The translations under genes were made by a program, and so were the position numbers. From Niebla homalea (Eukaryota; Ascomycota; Lecanoromycetes; Lecanorales; Ramalinaceae), in NCBI GenBank assembly GCA_019925105.1, contig JAHGAU010000010.1, forward strand, positions 496,001 through 560,000: a DNA stretch of 64,000 bases. The letters run 5' to 3'. Under the pieces are notes generated by a model. That model searched no databases. It was not told the origin of the DNA and saw only the letters and a program-made list of their open reading frames with translations. How positions within the stretch are numbered: the stretch's first letter is position 1; every line of letters begins with the position of its first letter. This document shows positions 14,201-26,500 of this stretch, one piece after another.

Positions 14201-16270
14201 TGATTAATATAAGCTTAAAAAGTCATTAAGGTATTTATTAACTTAAATAATATAATTAAATACTTAAAATAACTATAATACGTACGGAACGCCGTTTTCT
14301 ATTTATCGTTTTACTTAATTTAAAACCGATAATAAGTATCCTTAAGGTCTAACTTAATAAACCGTAAGGAGTTATTTAATTAATTAAGAGTTTTAATAAT
14401 TAAGGATAATAAGTATTGATTTTTAATTATAACCGTATTTAAACCCCGGTAATCTATATAGAAACGAAGGCCGCTATCCTTTTTTAAAATAAAAAAAATA
14501 AAGGCACTTATAAAAGACGTTAAGTAATAAATTTAACCCCGGGTTAAAATATTATTAAAATACTGCCGGAGCTCCGTTGATTTAGTCTTAAATAAATTAT
14601 ATAAGGGTTTATAAGGTGGCTCTTTTTTATTTAAGTCGATTATATAATTATCCTTTTTTAACTTAGGTAAAGTATTAATTATTTTATTAAAAAAGATATT
14701 TATATAATCGTTTAATTTTTACGGAATAATTAAATTAATAGATTCTTATATTATAATTATACTTATAGAACCTTGAATAAAGCTTTAGGGTACCTCTTTT
14801 AAAAGCGCCGTTATTACGTTAATATATATAACTATAAAGATATTATTAATCTTTATTAAAGTTTAATTAAACTCTTAAAGGTTATTAATCTATAAATTAT
14901 TAAACTTAACTTTAAAACGTTATTAATTAACCGCCGGATTAAGTATAATCTTAAAGGACTTTAATATAAGGAAACCCAGAATTACGTTTAATCCGTTTTA
15001 ATTTATAATATAAAAAAGTATCTTATATAGCTTTATTTATCCTTAATTATTAATTAAATTATATTATAGTTAATAGGCCTTATAATAATAAACCTTATTA
15101 CTATTAAGTAATCTAGCCTACGGTAAAACGGTAAAAATAAATTATAAGTTTTATTAAACCGTAAATTATTATAAAGTTAAATTTACTTAAGCTTTTATAT
15201 TTAGTAATATTATAAGTAATTATTAATTACCCTTAAGCCTTATCTAGCCTTTAATATAAAAGGTAGGGTTAGTTTCTATTAATCTTTATTTTAACTCCGG
15301 CTTTAAAACGTTATTAAAGTGCTAGCGTTTTTTAATTTAACGTACTTCTTATTTATAGTACTTACGGCTATAATCTTAATATTATCTTTTTTAGGATAAT
15401 TAAACGAGATATAACCCTTTTTATAATAAATATAATATTTAAGATCTTTATACGTTAAATTAAGTTTTAATTTAACTTTACGTTTCTTATCGCATTAATT
15501 ATTAACCTTAACGGGACGAACCGGCTTTATATTATTATTCCTAGGTTTTAATACTTTATTATTAAGAGATTTACTTTTATTAATTAAACGGTTAACGTTA
15601 ATAATAACGGTTATAATAAAACGTTTAAGTTTCTTTTTTATATAATAACCGTTATAATAATAACGTTATAAGTACTTAGGATATTTTTAATAAAAATAAT
15701 TCTAGATTTTAAGTTTAATAATAACTTTATAAAAAGCATATAAGTTTTAAATTTATCTGGTAAAATAAATTAGTTTTTTTTAATTATTTTAAGATAATTA
15801 TAAAAAATAATAACCTTTTAATTGAACCGTTATTTTATATCTTTAAAACGCTTATAATAAGATAATTAGTAATTCTTTAAATTAATTATTTAACTTATAA
15901 ATTTAACTTTAAACTCTTTAAAAATAAAGGTCCGGATTAAAAGGGGGTCCGGGTTTTAAATAATATAATTAATGGACTATAAGTAATATACGATTTTAAT
16001 ATAATTATTTAAGAAGTAATCCGGGCTTAATAAAAAAGATTTTTCTATAATAATAATTTATTATTAATATTCGCCTTTAAACTTACCCGTATATTTAAAT
16101 AAGGTAACCGGTTTAAAGGATTTATTATATTTAAAGGGTAAAAAACATTTATAGCCCGTTAAGCAGCGGCGTAATACGTCCTTAATAAGGGGCTTTTAGT
16201 ACCCCGGTTAATATTACCGAGACCGCAAAAAGAAAACGACGCCCGGGAACTTTGATTTTACTTTTTTAAT
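11277..16270 (-). mobile_element. Ty3/gypsy retrotransposon relic G1, RIP-mutated
   Basis: On the minus strand, 14500 to 14020 reads as a Ty3/gypsy reverse transcriptase with stops at former glutamine codons. Recognisable parts are 'FYIDYRGLNTVIIKNQY', 'RFIKLDLKDTYYR', 'KTAFRTYYSYFKYL' and a damaged YLDD box ('IYFNNIFIF'). Further along the same strand, around 13020-12890, comes the integrase zinc-binding region ('RLYVPRNG' ... 'TGYFGINKFYKLL'). A CCHC-like gag knuckle remnant is likely near 15620-15670. The order gag, RT, integrase is that of Metaviridae. The outer limits are approximate; terminal repeats were not resolved. LINE copy B sits in its low-coordinate end. Confidence 0.85.
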
Positions 16271-16779
16271 TAATTAACTTTTTATTTAAGTTTTAACGTT
16301 TAAGTTTTAACGTTTAAGTTTTAATTAAAGTTTTATTACGTTAACATCGCGTTTATTTTAAGCGGTTTAAGTAAATTTAATATTTAATTAACGCTTTATA
16401 CGATATAATATTTCCTTTAAAAAAAGGTTTTTAACTTAATCCTTAAGTTAATCCTTAAAGGCCTTTATTATTAATTATTTCCGTAAATCGTTTCGGAAAG
16501 TAAAAAAATATATTTTATTCCGGGCCTTTTATTTTAAAAGGAAAAAGAATTAAAATGTTAAATAAATCCGCCGGCTTATAATTAATAAGGTTAATTAAAA
16601 AGGGTTTATAAAAAACGTAAAGTATAACTATAAATTTAATCCTTAAATTCTAAAGGTAAATTAATTCTTAAGGAACTATAAATTAATTGGATATAAGTTT
16701 ATTTTAAATAACCGGTTTTAAGGATAGCTTAAATTATAATAATAATAACTTTAACCCCGGTTATAATTACGTATGCCCA

Positions 16780-16935
16780 TATATAGAAAGCCTGAATTCC
16801 TGAAGCCTTTAATTCTAAAAGTTACCGCTTAAACGGCTATGCCACTTGGCCATAGCCCTTAAGTGAGCCGGTGCTTGGTATACTTGGTATACGCTAGGCG
16901 CTTACTAAGCGCTAGGCGCTAATAAGGATCGATTA
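16780..16935 (-). repeat. tRNA-like promoter remnant with palindromes (possible SINE)
   Basis: The minus strand carries an A-box-like motif TGGCCAAGTGG (16842-16852) and, about 45-50 bases downstream, a weak B-box-like core around TTCAGGC (near 16790). This is the spacing of an internal RNA polymerase III promoter. I could not fold a complete cloverleaf, so it is not called as a tRNA gene. Upstream on that strand (16890-16920) is a palindrome built from GCGCCTAGCGCTTAGTAAGCGC-like sequence. The segment keeps CA/TG in the middle of RIP-mutated DNA. A tRNA-derived SINE or a tRNA pseudogene are the best guesses. Confidence 0.35.
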
Positions 16936-17191
16936 CATATAATATAGGCTGATAAACTATTGGTAAGTCGAATATTCTTATTGATAATTCTGGATATTTA
17001 TTTATAAGGACGGTATATAGAATAATACTTAATGGATATTTATTAAAGTACTATTAAAAGGCTAAAGGTATCCAAGAAACTATAATAACGCAATAAAGCT
17101 ATTACTACTAAATTATAAGGGTTATAATAATTATAAGAATAATATAAGTTAATTAAGTAATTATCTTCAGTGAAGAACATATTATATATAG

Positions 17192-17269
17192 AATAAGTCT
17201 GTCCTATATAAATGACAGTGTCCTGTCCTAAATAAGTCTGTCCTATACAAACGACAATGTCCTGTCCTC
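17192..17269. repeat. Two tandem copies of a 39-bp unit
   Basis: Positions 17192-17230 and 17231-17269 are two nearly identical 39-base units (starting AATAAGTCTGTCCTATA, ending TGTCCTGTCCT). They differ at a few positions, mainly of C/T type. The surrounding 17160-17330 keeps CA/TG and may be part of an LTR, but no matching partner or target duplication was found. Confidence 0.75.
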
Positions 17270-17335
17270 ACCAAGGGTAAAGGACAAAGCTCTAACTATG
17301 CTATGTATATACTGATGCTCTAACAAAAAGTAATA

Positions 17336-17919
17336 AATTTTATAACTTCGGAATATTTTAACCAAAATAATCTGCTTATAATAAATATAATTCTTAAATT
17401 ATTTAATTATTAATTATTCTTAATTATTTAAACGACTTTTTCCGAAGTTAAGTATAAAATCGCCGTAGTTATTAAGTTACCGGATTTTAATAAAGCGTTT
17501 AATTAATAAATTAAAGTAATAATATTGGAATCCGCTAATACTTAAGAAACTTATAATATATATATCTTCTCTATAGTACCGTTTTTAATCTTTCTTTAAA
17601 GGTATTTAAAAGGGAATTAAAGGCGGTATTTTAAAGGATATAAGGTTAATACCTTTAATACCGTTATAGGGGAAATATCCGCTATAATTAGAAAATTAAT
17701 ATTTTAATTCGTATTAACGGATCTTACGATATACGTTAATATAAAATTAATATAAGTAGCTATTATTACTATTTATTAATATATAGATTAAAAAGTATAA
17801 TAATATATAAATAATAATTCTACCTAAAGGATAAAAGCATTATAAGGATTCCTGTCCTCTACGTATAAAGGGTGTCCTACACCTATCAATGCTCCCATAC
17901 ATATATACTGCATATAATA
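17336..17919 (-). mobile_element. Fragment of the 8.4-kb LTR element: one LTR plus ~440 bp of internal sequence
   Basis: This segment is a direct repeat of 31083-31664. Its last part (17774-17919, 146 bp) corresponds to the 142-bp LTR found at both ends of the element at 23224-31664. The first ~440 bases are the internal sequence next to that LTR. In element orientation (minus strand) this is the 5' LTR followed by the leader and presumed gag start. The rest of the element is missing, so this is a truncated or partly deleted copy. Confidence 0.8.
17774..17919 (-). repeat. LTR of the truncated copy
   Basis: The sequence aligns along its whole length with the LTRs at 23224-23365 and 31523-31664, including the shared core CCTCTACGTATAAAGG-like block. 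Its start (TATTAATATATAG) is the RIP-changed form of TGTTGATGTATGG. Confidence 0.8.
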
Positions 17920-19761
17920 AAGAATTTAAGATAATATCGTAACGGCAACAATTATACAGGAAAATAACTTAAAACGTATTATTAATAATAATTAAAAAGT
18001 TAATAAAAGTAACTCCTTTAAAATTAAGGTATTTAAACTTAATTTCAACGGTTTAAAGTTAACGTATATCTTTATTAAAAATAATTCTTATAAATAAAAG
18101 CGTAAAATTATACTTAAAAACTTTAATATTACCCTTAAAATAAATAAGAACGTTAAGTATTATGGATATTACGGAAAGGGCTATTATATATCCAATTGCT
18201 TTACCGTTTTATAAAATAAGGTTATAATAATAAATATAAAATCCTATATAAAAAAATAATATGTTCGAAAGGGGGAGAGCATGGAAGACACCAAACTTGC
18301 GGATAAATATATGAAGGAAAGGAAACATTAAAAGGGCTAATTAAGGGTAGAATCGATTTATATATACTTTAAAAAGGAAGGGTATAACGGATTACTATAG
18401 AAAGTAACCTATACCTTATTAACTTATATAGGGGCTGCGGCCCATCTTCAATTGCACTCCATTGCTACCTGCTGTTTCATCACTTTTGCTCTTTCATCCT
18501 TTCCTATCTTTTCTTATGTTAAAAAACGATAAAACTTTAATAACGCCTTAAAATCAGAATTAATAAAAAGATAATTAAAGGTATATTTAGCTTTTACTAT
18601 CAAAAGTTAAATAAATTTTTAAGATAATCCTTAATTATTAAGTATATTAATTAATACTAAAGCTTAAATAAATTTAATTTTATAAGTATATATAATTTGA
18701 TAAAATTTATAATTAACTCTTACCGTTTTACCGTATATAGCTTTTCTTAATAATAAATAAATCTTTTATTATAATGTTTACTAACTAAAATATTATTTAA
18801 TTAATAGTTAAAAATAAAAGAGACAAGATAAAATACTCTTTTACGTTATTAATTGAAAAAATTTAAATGTAATTTTTAATTTATTAATTTTACGCGCCTT
18901 ATAAATAATAATTAATCCGGTAATAATTAAATAACGCTTTAAAATTAATTCTTTATTACGTGCAAGCAGCGCAGGCACATACCACGATAGGCATAGCGCA
19001 GGGGCTTAGGGCTATGCATGCTTGGCGCGCACCTATATAACTAGCAACACCGTCCATAGTTATAATCCAGGCAATTACCACTCCACCCTGAATACCTGCA
19101 CTTCGTCTTTTTCTCTGACATTCTTATAAGCTGTAAATTAATAGTATTAATAACTTCAATTAAAGTTTAACGCAGATTAATAAGGTCTTTATAATCGTTT
19201 ATATAAATATAACGATGGAGCGTTTAAAAATACCGTAAATCTTTTAAAATAATTTAACGTATATAAGTATTATAAAAGACTTTATTAACCGGAGTATCTT
19301 AAGGGAATTAAGTAAATATATAAATACTTTTTCTAATAATATAATTAATACTTTATTTAAATTAAAGTAAAGGGATTATATTGCTAACTTAAATAATAAG
19401 GAATTATTATGTATTTCTTTATATAATTTATTTCGGGTAGAATTAACGGAGTTTTAACGGTACTTAAAGGATATTATAACTTAAAGTTAAATTTATTATT
19501 TAATATCGTTTATAAATAACTTAATCCTTTTTATATTTAAGAAAAACCGCGGTTTTTATCTTTATATTAATTACCGTAAATTAAATACGGTTATAATTAA
19601 AAATTAATACTTATTATCCTTAATTATTAAGACTTTTAATCGGTTAAATAACTTTAAACGGTTTATTAAATTAAGCCTTAAAGATATTTATTATTAATTA
19701 CGGATTAAGTCCGGCGATAAATAAAAAACGGCGTTCTGTATACGTTATAATTATTTTAAAT
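17920..19761 (+). mobile_element. Ty3/gypsy relic G3, plus strand
   Basis: Around 18150-18205 the plus-strand frame reads 'KYYGYYGKGYYISNCF', a CCHC zinc knuckle of Gag in which cysteine and histidine codons have become tyrosine codons, as RIP does. At 19515-19760 the frame reads as reverse transcriptase: 'KPRFLSLY' then 'KLNTVTIKNQYPLSLI', 'FIKLSLKDIYYQLRIK' and 'KTAFCIRYNYF'. The RT is cut at 19761 by the 330-bp repeat. The stretch 18541-18660 is the reverse complement of 40055-40165, so G3 belongs to the same family as the split copy G2 but lies in the opposite direction. A solo LTR (18954-19120) interrupts it. The short stretch 18430-18510 keeps CA/TG and is unexplained. Confidence 0.82.
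18954..19120 (+). repeat. Solo LTR of an RIP-spared family, 5-bp TSD TTCTT
   Basis: This 167-bp island with normal CA/TG content ends in CTGACA and begins TATTACGTGC (TG changed to TA). It is flanked by TTCTT at 18949-18953 and 19121-19125. It shares start, end and the core CTTGGCGCGCAC with the solo LTR at 40544-40705. No internal element sequence lies next to it, so it is a solo LTR left by recombination between LTRs. Confidence 0.82.
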
Positions 19762-20093
19762 TGTTAGACTAACTCCTTTGGCGGCACGCCGGCGGGACTA
19801 ATAAAGGTAGGTATAGAAGACGTAACGTTACGGTCTGGATACTTAAATATTACTTTAATAAGTAGATTAATAATAAGATTAATTCTTAAAGAATTCAGAA
19901 AGAATTAAAATATAGCCTTTACTTAAGGTAAAGGTAATAGTTACTTTACTTTACGTTAATTAAATTACGGCTTATAAATAACGTATATTAAAGCCGTTAT
20001 TAAGGCCCTTTATTAAGGTTTAACGGCCTACCTTAACGTAATAATATAGCGTATTATTAGAACGCCGGCGTAGAAATAACGTTAATTATTAAT
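19762..20093. repeat. ~330-bp dispersed repeat, copy 1
   Basis: This segment is a direct repeat of 41512-41832. It begins TGTTAGACTAACTCC and carries GC-rich motifs with a GCCGGC palindrome near both ends (around 19789 and 20074). It interrupts the reverse-transcriptase frame of G3 directly after 19761. It has no coding frame that I recognise. It could be a solo LTR (TG start) or a MITE with short inverted ends; no clear target duplication was found. Confidence 0.7.
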
Positions 20094-21739
20094 AATTATC
20101 TCCCTTTTTATACGTTAATCTTTAAGGTATAAAAAGTTATATTTAAGAAATTAACGTAAAGCCGGCTATATATAAGGTTTATTAAAAACTTATTATTAAA
20201 CCCAGTAAAAATAAAATAAAAAGAAAAGAGTCCTTAAGTATATATACCAGTATAATAGTATTTATTTAATAATAATATAATAAAGGTATTTTACGTTAAT
20301 AAATAATTAACGTAACTTATAAAGCTTATTAAAAAAAATTATAAGACTTAATAAGAAAAAAAAATCAGTAAGAAAAGGGTTTTTATAATATTAATTAATA
20401 ATTACTTAAAGCTTTATTATTAATTTATTATATTATAATAAAAATAAACGTTATTATAAAAACGGTATATAATTATAATAAAGTTTTTCTTTTATTTTAA
20501 ACTTCTTTTCTTTTCTTTTTAATAATTTTAATCGTTCTTATAAGTATAATATATTAAAAGTTTATATAAGTATTTATTAATTAATACGTATATAACTATA
20601 TATTTTCGTTATTTATATTATTATTATAATAAATAACGTAAACGTTATATAAACGTTTTATTTACGTTAATAATCTATTTATTTTTATTTATTAATAAGA
20701 TATCTAAGTTTACTTTAATCTTTAAGTAATATAATATATATATAATAATATATTACCGGCGTAAATATAAATATAATTTTAATAATATATATAGTAATAC
20801 CTTATTTAATTTATTTCTTATAGGATAAACTTTTATATTAATAGGGCTTTTTATTTTACCGTAAATATCGTAATAAATAATACTTTTCCCGTTATTTTCC
20901 CGTAAGTATCTTTAATATTGTTAAATTATTATTACTTTAATATATATATATTCCCGGATTAATTATAGCCCCGGATAACTTAATAAATATATAAATATCG
21001 ATTAATCGGTATATGGTTTATTAAGGCATAAACTTAATACGTACGAAAATATAATAAAATCCTTTAAGATTTTAAAGTTCTCCGGTTAAATATTGGTTAA
21101 ACGTTAATTATTATTAATAAAGCGGAATATATGTTCCGTTAAGTTATTTTAAAAATTAAAAAAAAGGTATTAACCCTTTAAATTAAAAAAAAAGTACTTA
21201 TTATTTATATTAAAGCAACGGAAAAAAAGGTTATTCGGCTTAAAAAGTAAATAAATAAATTATAATTTAATAATAATATAACGGTATTAACGTTTAATAG
21301 CTAAATCGGCTTAATACGGGGGGTCCGGGCCCTTTATAAAAGTCAACTCCGTTAAAGAGTTATTCCTTATTTTCCAACCTTATATTTAAAGTAGGAAGAT
21401 AGGACCTTAAACTTATAATATCCGGTAATTTAAGGGGTAAAAAGGAGGAGGAAGATACGGGCTTTAATTTATTTAAAGAAAAAAAAGAAAAGGTTATACT
21501 TTCCTTAATGGTACCGTTAAGGGGGTTAACCTTAACTTTTAAAAACAATACTTTAAAATTAAATTAAAAAGTTTTTCCGGTGAAAAATATTAAAAAGTTA
21601 CTTTCAATTAAAAGTTAAAAAAAATGCAATATAATATTTTTATATTTAATTTAAATACCGTTAATTTATATATAGAAAAAGGCGAGAAAAAGGAAGGCAA
21701 TCCACGTTAACGCGGAATTATAAAAATTATTTTTCTATT
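20094..21739. other. RIP-mutated stretch, mostly unidentified
   Basis: This is AT-rich relic sequence between the 330-bp repeat and the first piece of gypsy copy G2. It may include the rest of G3 and terminal repeats. One open minus-strand stretch (21548-21360, 62 codons, Ser/Leu/Lys-rich) is longer than its surroundings and might be a remnant of a Gag start, but no motif supports this. No gene is called. Confidence 0.4.
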
Positions 21740-23223
21740 TTTATACGTTAATACTATTAAAGTTTAACGTTAAATATTAAAATTAATAATATTAAACGTT
21801 AAGCGCTTATAATTTATATATTATTAAAAGCAATATAGTAAATAATATTATTAGAGTTACCAGAGCGTTAATATAATCTTAATAAATATATTTATTAATC
21901 TCTTATTATTTTAATAACTTTACTTAATAATACGTTAAATACTTATAATTTAACGTTCACGCTTTTTCGTTTTTAAATATTATTACGATTATTATTAAAG
22001 CCATTTTTATTAATTATAATATTATAATAAAGATAATCGTTTCCGTAACGCCGGCTTATCCGTACGCATAATACCTATAATAAATAAAGTTATTAATCAA
22101 AGCTTAAACTCCAATAATCTTACGGAAGGATAACGTATAAAAATTAAATAATTATAAAATTAATTATATATATAATTATTAATTATATATATAACTTCCG
22201 CCGTTACGGCGTTATAACCTTATTTAGATTTCCTTTTATTCCGTATTATTTTATCGTATTATTCCTATAATTCCTAGGAGTACTTTAAGTCCGTTTCCGG
22301 TATTTATTAATTATATTTAAAGCCTTAATTAACTTATTTAATTTAATATTAAATACCCTTTTCACTTTTAACCTTATTAATAATTTTTTTACCTATTTAT
22401 TCCTTTTTATTATTAGTTAATTCGGATACTTATGTTATAATTTCCGCCGTTTTATCGTTAATATAAATATAATAAAACTTTAAAAGAGAAATATAAATAA
22501 TAAAATAAATTTAATAAATAATAAGGAGGAATAAACGGTATACTTATATTTTAATTTTATTATTAAATCTAAAGGGTCTTATAAACTAAAACGTAAGTTT
22601 CTTATTTAATTACTTTAACTTAAGGTTTTTAGTACTTAATATTATTAATTTATTAATATTATATAATTTAATCTTATATTTCTTATTATATAATTTTTAA
22701 GTCAATTTAATAATATAACGTTATCGCTCCGTTAACATTAATCGTATTTTATATAATATTTTAACCTTAATTTTTATTATCAATATCTCTTATTCTATAA
22801 ATATACCTTTAAGTTTAAAATAAATATTTAAATTCTAATTATATATTACTATAAAAATAACTATAACTTAAAATTAAGTATTTTAAGTTTATATAAGTAA
22901 GTTCAGTTAAAGGAAGTAATCTTATTTAATTTATTTACTTAAAGTTAATAAAGGTCCTTAAATATTATTTAAAATTTTAATTTTAAGGCTTTATTTAACT
23001 ATCCGTCTATAAGTAAAAAGCGGTATTTAGTTTACACTTTATTTTTACGTAATAATATACCGATCCCCAGCATTTATTAATAAATAAAGACTTTTAATTA
23101 ATTATAATTTTAATTAATATATTATACCATAATATAATTTCTTCGAAAAAAAGGTTTATTAACGTAACGGTATCGATTTATTTTATAACGGGGAGGTATC
23201 TATATATCTTTATATACCTATTT
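21740..23223 (-). mobile_element. Ty3/gypsy relic G2, piece 1
   Basis: The sequence runs parallel to 11340-12660 of gypsy relic G1 on the same strand (for example 22380-22700 against 11840-12140). It stops abruptly at 23223, at exactly the G1-equivalent point where piece 2 (31665 onward) begins. The two pieces are therefore halves of one element split by the LTR retrotransposon at 23224-31664. The last five bases, TATTT (23219-23223), are repeated at 31665-31669. Confidence 0.83.
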
Positions 23224-23365
23224 TGTTGATGTATGGACCAAAAAGTGTGATAATGTATGAATAATAATTCTACCTAAAGGATGGGAGCATCATAAGGATG
23301 CCTATCCTCTACGTATAAAGGATGTCCTATACTTATTAATACTCCTATATATATAGTATATAATA
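23224..23365 (-). repeat. LTR, low-coordinate end (3' LTR of the element)
   Basis: 142 bp, same length as its partner. The outer end TGTTGATGTATGGACC is not mutated, while the inner half shows T for C (CTCCTATATATATAG against CTCCCATGCATGTAG in the partner). Confidence 0.88.
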
Positions 23366-25349
23366 AATACTATTAAAAGAAAAAAGGCTACTATTTATAG
23401 TAACGCTTAACCCAATATATTAATATAAATACCAATATTTAAATAATGCGTTATGCTTTTTATATCTTATGTTTTTATGTTAAAATCTTACTTCATTTTA
23501 CGGGGGCGGCCGCGATTACGCGTATAAGATAGAGCATATAAGGAATGCCGGTGGACGATAAAGGTATTACTTCGGTAAACGCCGGTAATAAAGCAATATG
23601 AAGTTTATTATAGCGGGTAATAATAACGTTATTAAATTCAGAATACATAATATAGAATTCACGTAATAAGTTTAAGTGTAACTTTAATAACGGAAGCTTA
23701 TTATTATATTTTATATTTTAAGTAGCTTATTTAATTAAATATTTATTATCTTTTTCTTTATAAATAATTTTTTTAATAATATATTCCTCTTTATTCTTAG
23801 AATCTACTTTAAATATAAACGGTACGTTACGATTAAAGTATCGGTTAAAAGGATTTTTTATTAGGTTATTAATTAACTTAAGTGTATTAATTAAAATAAT
23901 TAACGTTATTTTTATATTAATAAGTAATTTAAACTTATATATAAAGTAATTAATTTTTTTAATTATAGTAAAAAGTTTAATATATTATTAATATAGCTTA
24001 TAATTTTTAATACTAAAAATATTATAATTATAATATAACTTTAAATAAACCAAATTATGAATATTAAATTAAATTAACTTATACTTTTAATTATATTGGA
24101 ATTTAATTATTATTTAAATAAATTTTAATAAATTGTATATTTTTTTATAGTTCTATAATCGAAATATATTATACTTAAGGATTAAAAAGGTTATTAAAAG
24201 GTTTAAAAGGTTACGGATATTTATATTATAATAAATTTTATTTAAAGTAAATTTAATTAACGTTAACTTTAAATTATTTAAGATACCTTATATATATAAA
24301 ATAATATTTATTCAACTATAATCCGGATACGTAATTATAAAATAATATAATATAATCTTAACCGTTTAATTAATCCGTTCTGATTAATTATTAATTTAAA
24401 GATAATATATATTAAATATAAGAATATAAATATTTATTTCTTTAAATATAGATTTTTAAAATATAAAGATAAATTTATAATCTCTATTTAATATAATATT
24501 AAAAGGATTTTTTTTTATCCTTCTTTTATTAATTTAATTAATAATAATTTTATTTAATTATTAACCTTAAATTTAATATTACCAGAGAGTAAAAATACTT
24601 ACTTAAAGAATATATTAGTAACGGTAAAAGGTATATTATAATCCTATTAATTTAATAAAGTAATAATAAAATTTATATAAATTATATAGAAAATAATTAA
24701 TAAGCTTAAAATTAATTAAAGTAATTTATAAAGTATATATCTTTTAATTTAATTTAAACTATATTTAAAAAATACGTAATATATTTCCGTAATTATTTAT
24801 TTAATTTAAATAAATATAATAAGTTTATTAATTTATTATAAGATTAATTAAAGTTATTATATAATAAATTATTATATACTTATTAAAAAATTACTTTTTA
24901 AGTTTATTAAGTATCCATAATCGTAATAAATAATTAACGGATTTTAAATTATAAATAAAGCCGTCCTTTAATATAAAGTATAATTTAAATTTTATATTTT
25001 ATAAATTTAATTTTTTTTAATTATTAAAACTTTTTATAATTTTATTTATTTTTTATTTTTTATATATTTTTCTTTAATTTAATTTTTAAATTTATTTAAA
25101 ATATAAATATAGTAAAAAGTAATTAATTTATTATTACTTATGTTATTAAGAGTTCCGATTTTTATAAATAAAGTTTATATATTATTAATTAATTATAAAA
25201 ATATATCGGGAACGGTATTCATTAAACTTAATTTATAACGTAATAAAATATTGAATATTAATAAATATTACGATATATAAATGAAATAAAAATTAAGCTT
25301 ATTAATTACGGAGGTTTTTAAATTTATTTATTTAAAAATACCAATAATT

Positions 25350-26500
25350 ACGTTATAATTTATAAAGAGTATATAATTAAATCTATAATAATTTATTTTA
25401 ATTAAATATTTAATTTTACGTATAATCTAAGCTATATTTGTAGTTTTTAACTTTATAAATTAATAATTTTTCTTAATTATATTTAAGCTTTTATTAAGGA
25501 ATATTATTGATTATATTTTATTATATATAATTTTTAATAAATCGTTAATCTCCGTAATATTATAAAATAACGGGTTATCCTTAATATAATATATTAGAGC
25601 CGTAATATTTAGTTCTTTTAATATATTAATATCGGTAAACAAAAATTAATTAACATTATAATACATAAAAAATAATAATTTTAAAAATACGTTTTTTAAA
25701 TCTTTAAAAATACGGTCCTTTTCTTAAGTAAATATAAACTTAATCCGAAAAATCCTTTATTTACGGCGTAAATTAATATATTCTGAATCTACTTTTTTTA
25801 AATTTATAATAAAAAAAGTTTTACGTACTTAAAGTAAGGTAACGCGTTAAATATAATTTTTTATTCCGATATATAATTAATTTATAAAACCAAAAAAGAT
25901 TTTAAAATCCCTTAATAAGTTAAGAAATTTTAAATTTTAAATAATTTTAATTTTATTATTAAGTATAAATATTTTTAAAAAATTAACTTATTAATTAAAA
26001 CGCTTAAATATAAAATAATTAATAAATAATTTTATTAATAAAAGATTTATACGTTTATCTTTAAGAATTTAAAAACTTAAAAAATAAATAATATATTCCT
26101 TTAATAAATAATTAAAAATAATTATATTATTTATAAATATTTACGTAAAATCTTATATTAAACGTAATATATAATTTATTTATCTTTATATATATAAAAA
26201 ATGATTTTTAAAATTTAATAATATAATTAAAAGTTCCTTTTAACCCTTATAGGAAAGAATAAAAAGTTTATATTAATTAAATTTGTATATAAAAATTATT
26301 AAAAATAACTATAAATATTAATTATAATAATATATTTATAATTTATAATTAAAGCAATATTTTTATTATAATAATAACGGGTATAAATTAAAAAATATAA
26401 TTTTATTAAGTAATTAAATATTAATTATAATATAACCTTTATATCCGTTTAAAATATTACGTTAAACGATAAAAGTAAAGTATAAAAATTCTATAAATTC
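25350..26500 (-). pseudogene. pol remnant: reverse transcriptase and RNase H of the nested LTR element
   Basis: The minus-strand frame from about 26250 keeps the order of a fungal gypsy-like polyprotein: end of the palm domain, thumb/connection, RNase H beginning near 25640 with a Thr-Asp pair ('LFTDIN') in the place of the first catalytic aspartate region, and then 'FLNKSLN'. Stops stand at former Gln and Trp positions. It is not translatable. Confidence 0.72.

Noticed and set aside
21360..21548. 62-codon minus-strand frame in the AT-rich block
   Set aside because: Somewhat less degraded than the surroundings and perhaps a Gag remnant, but no motif, no conserved context and no second copy to support a gene.
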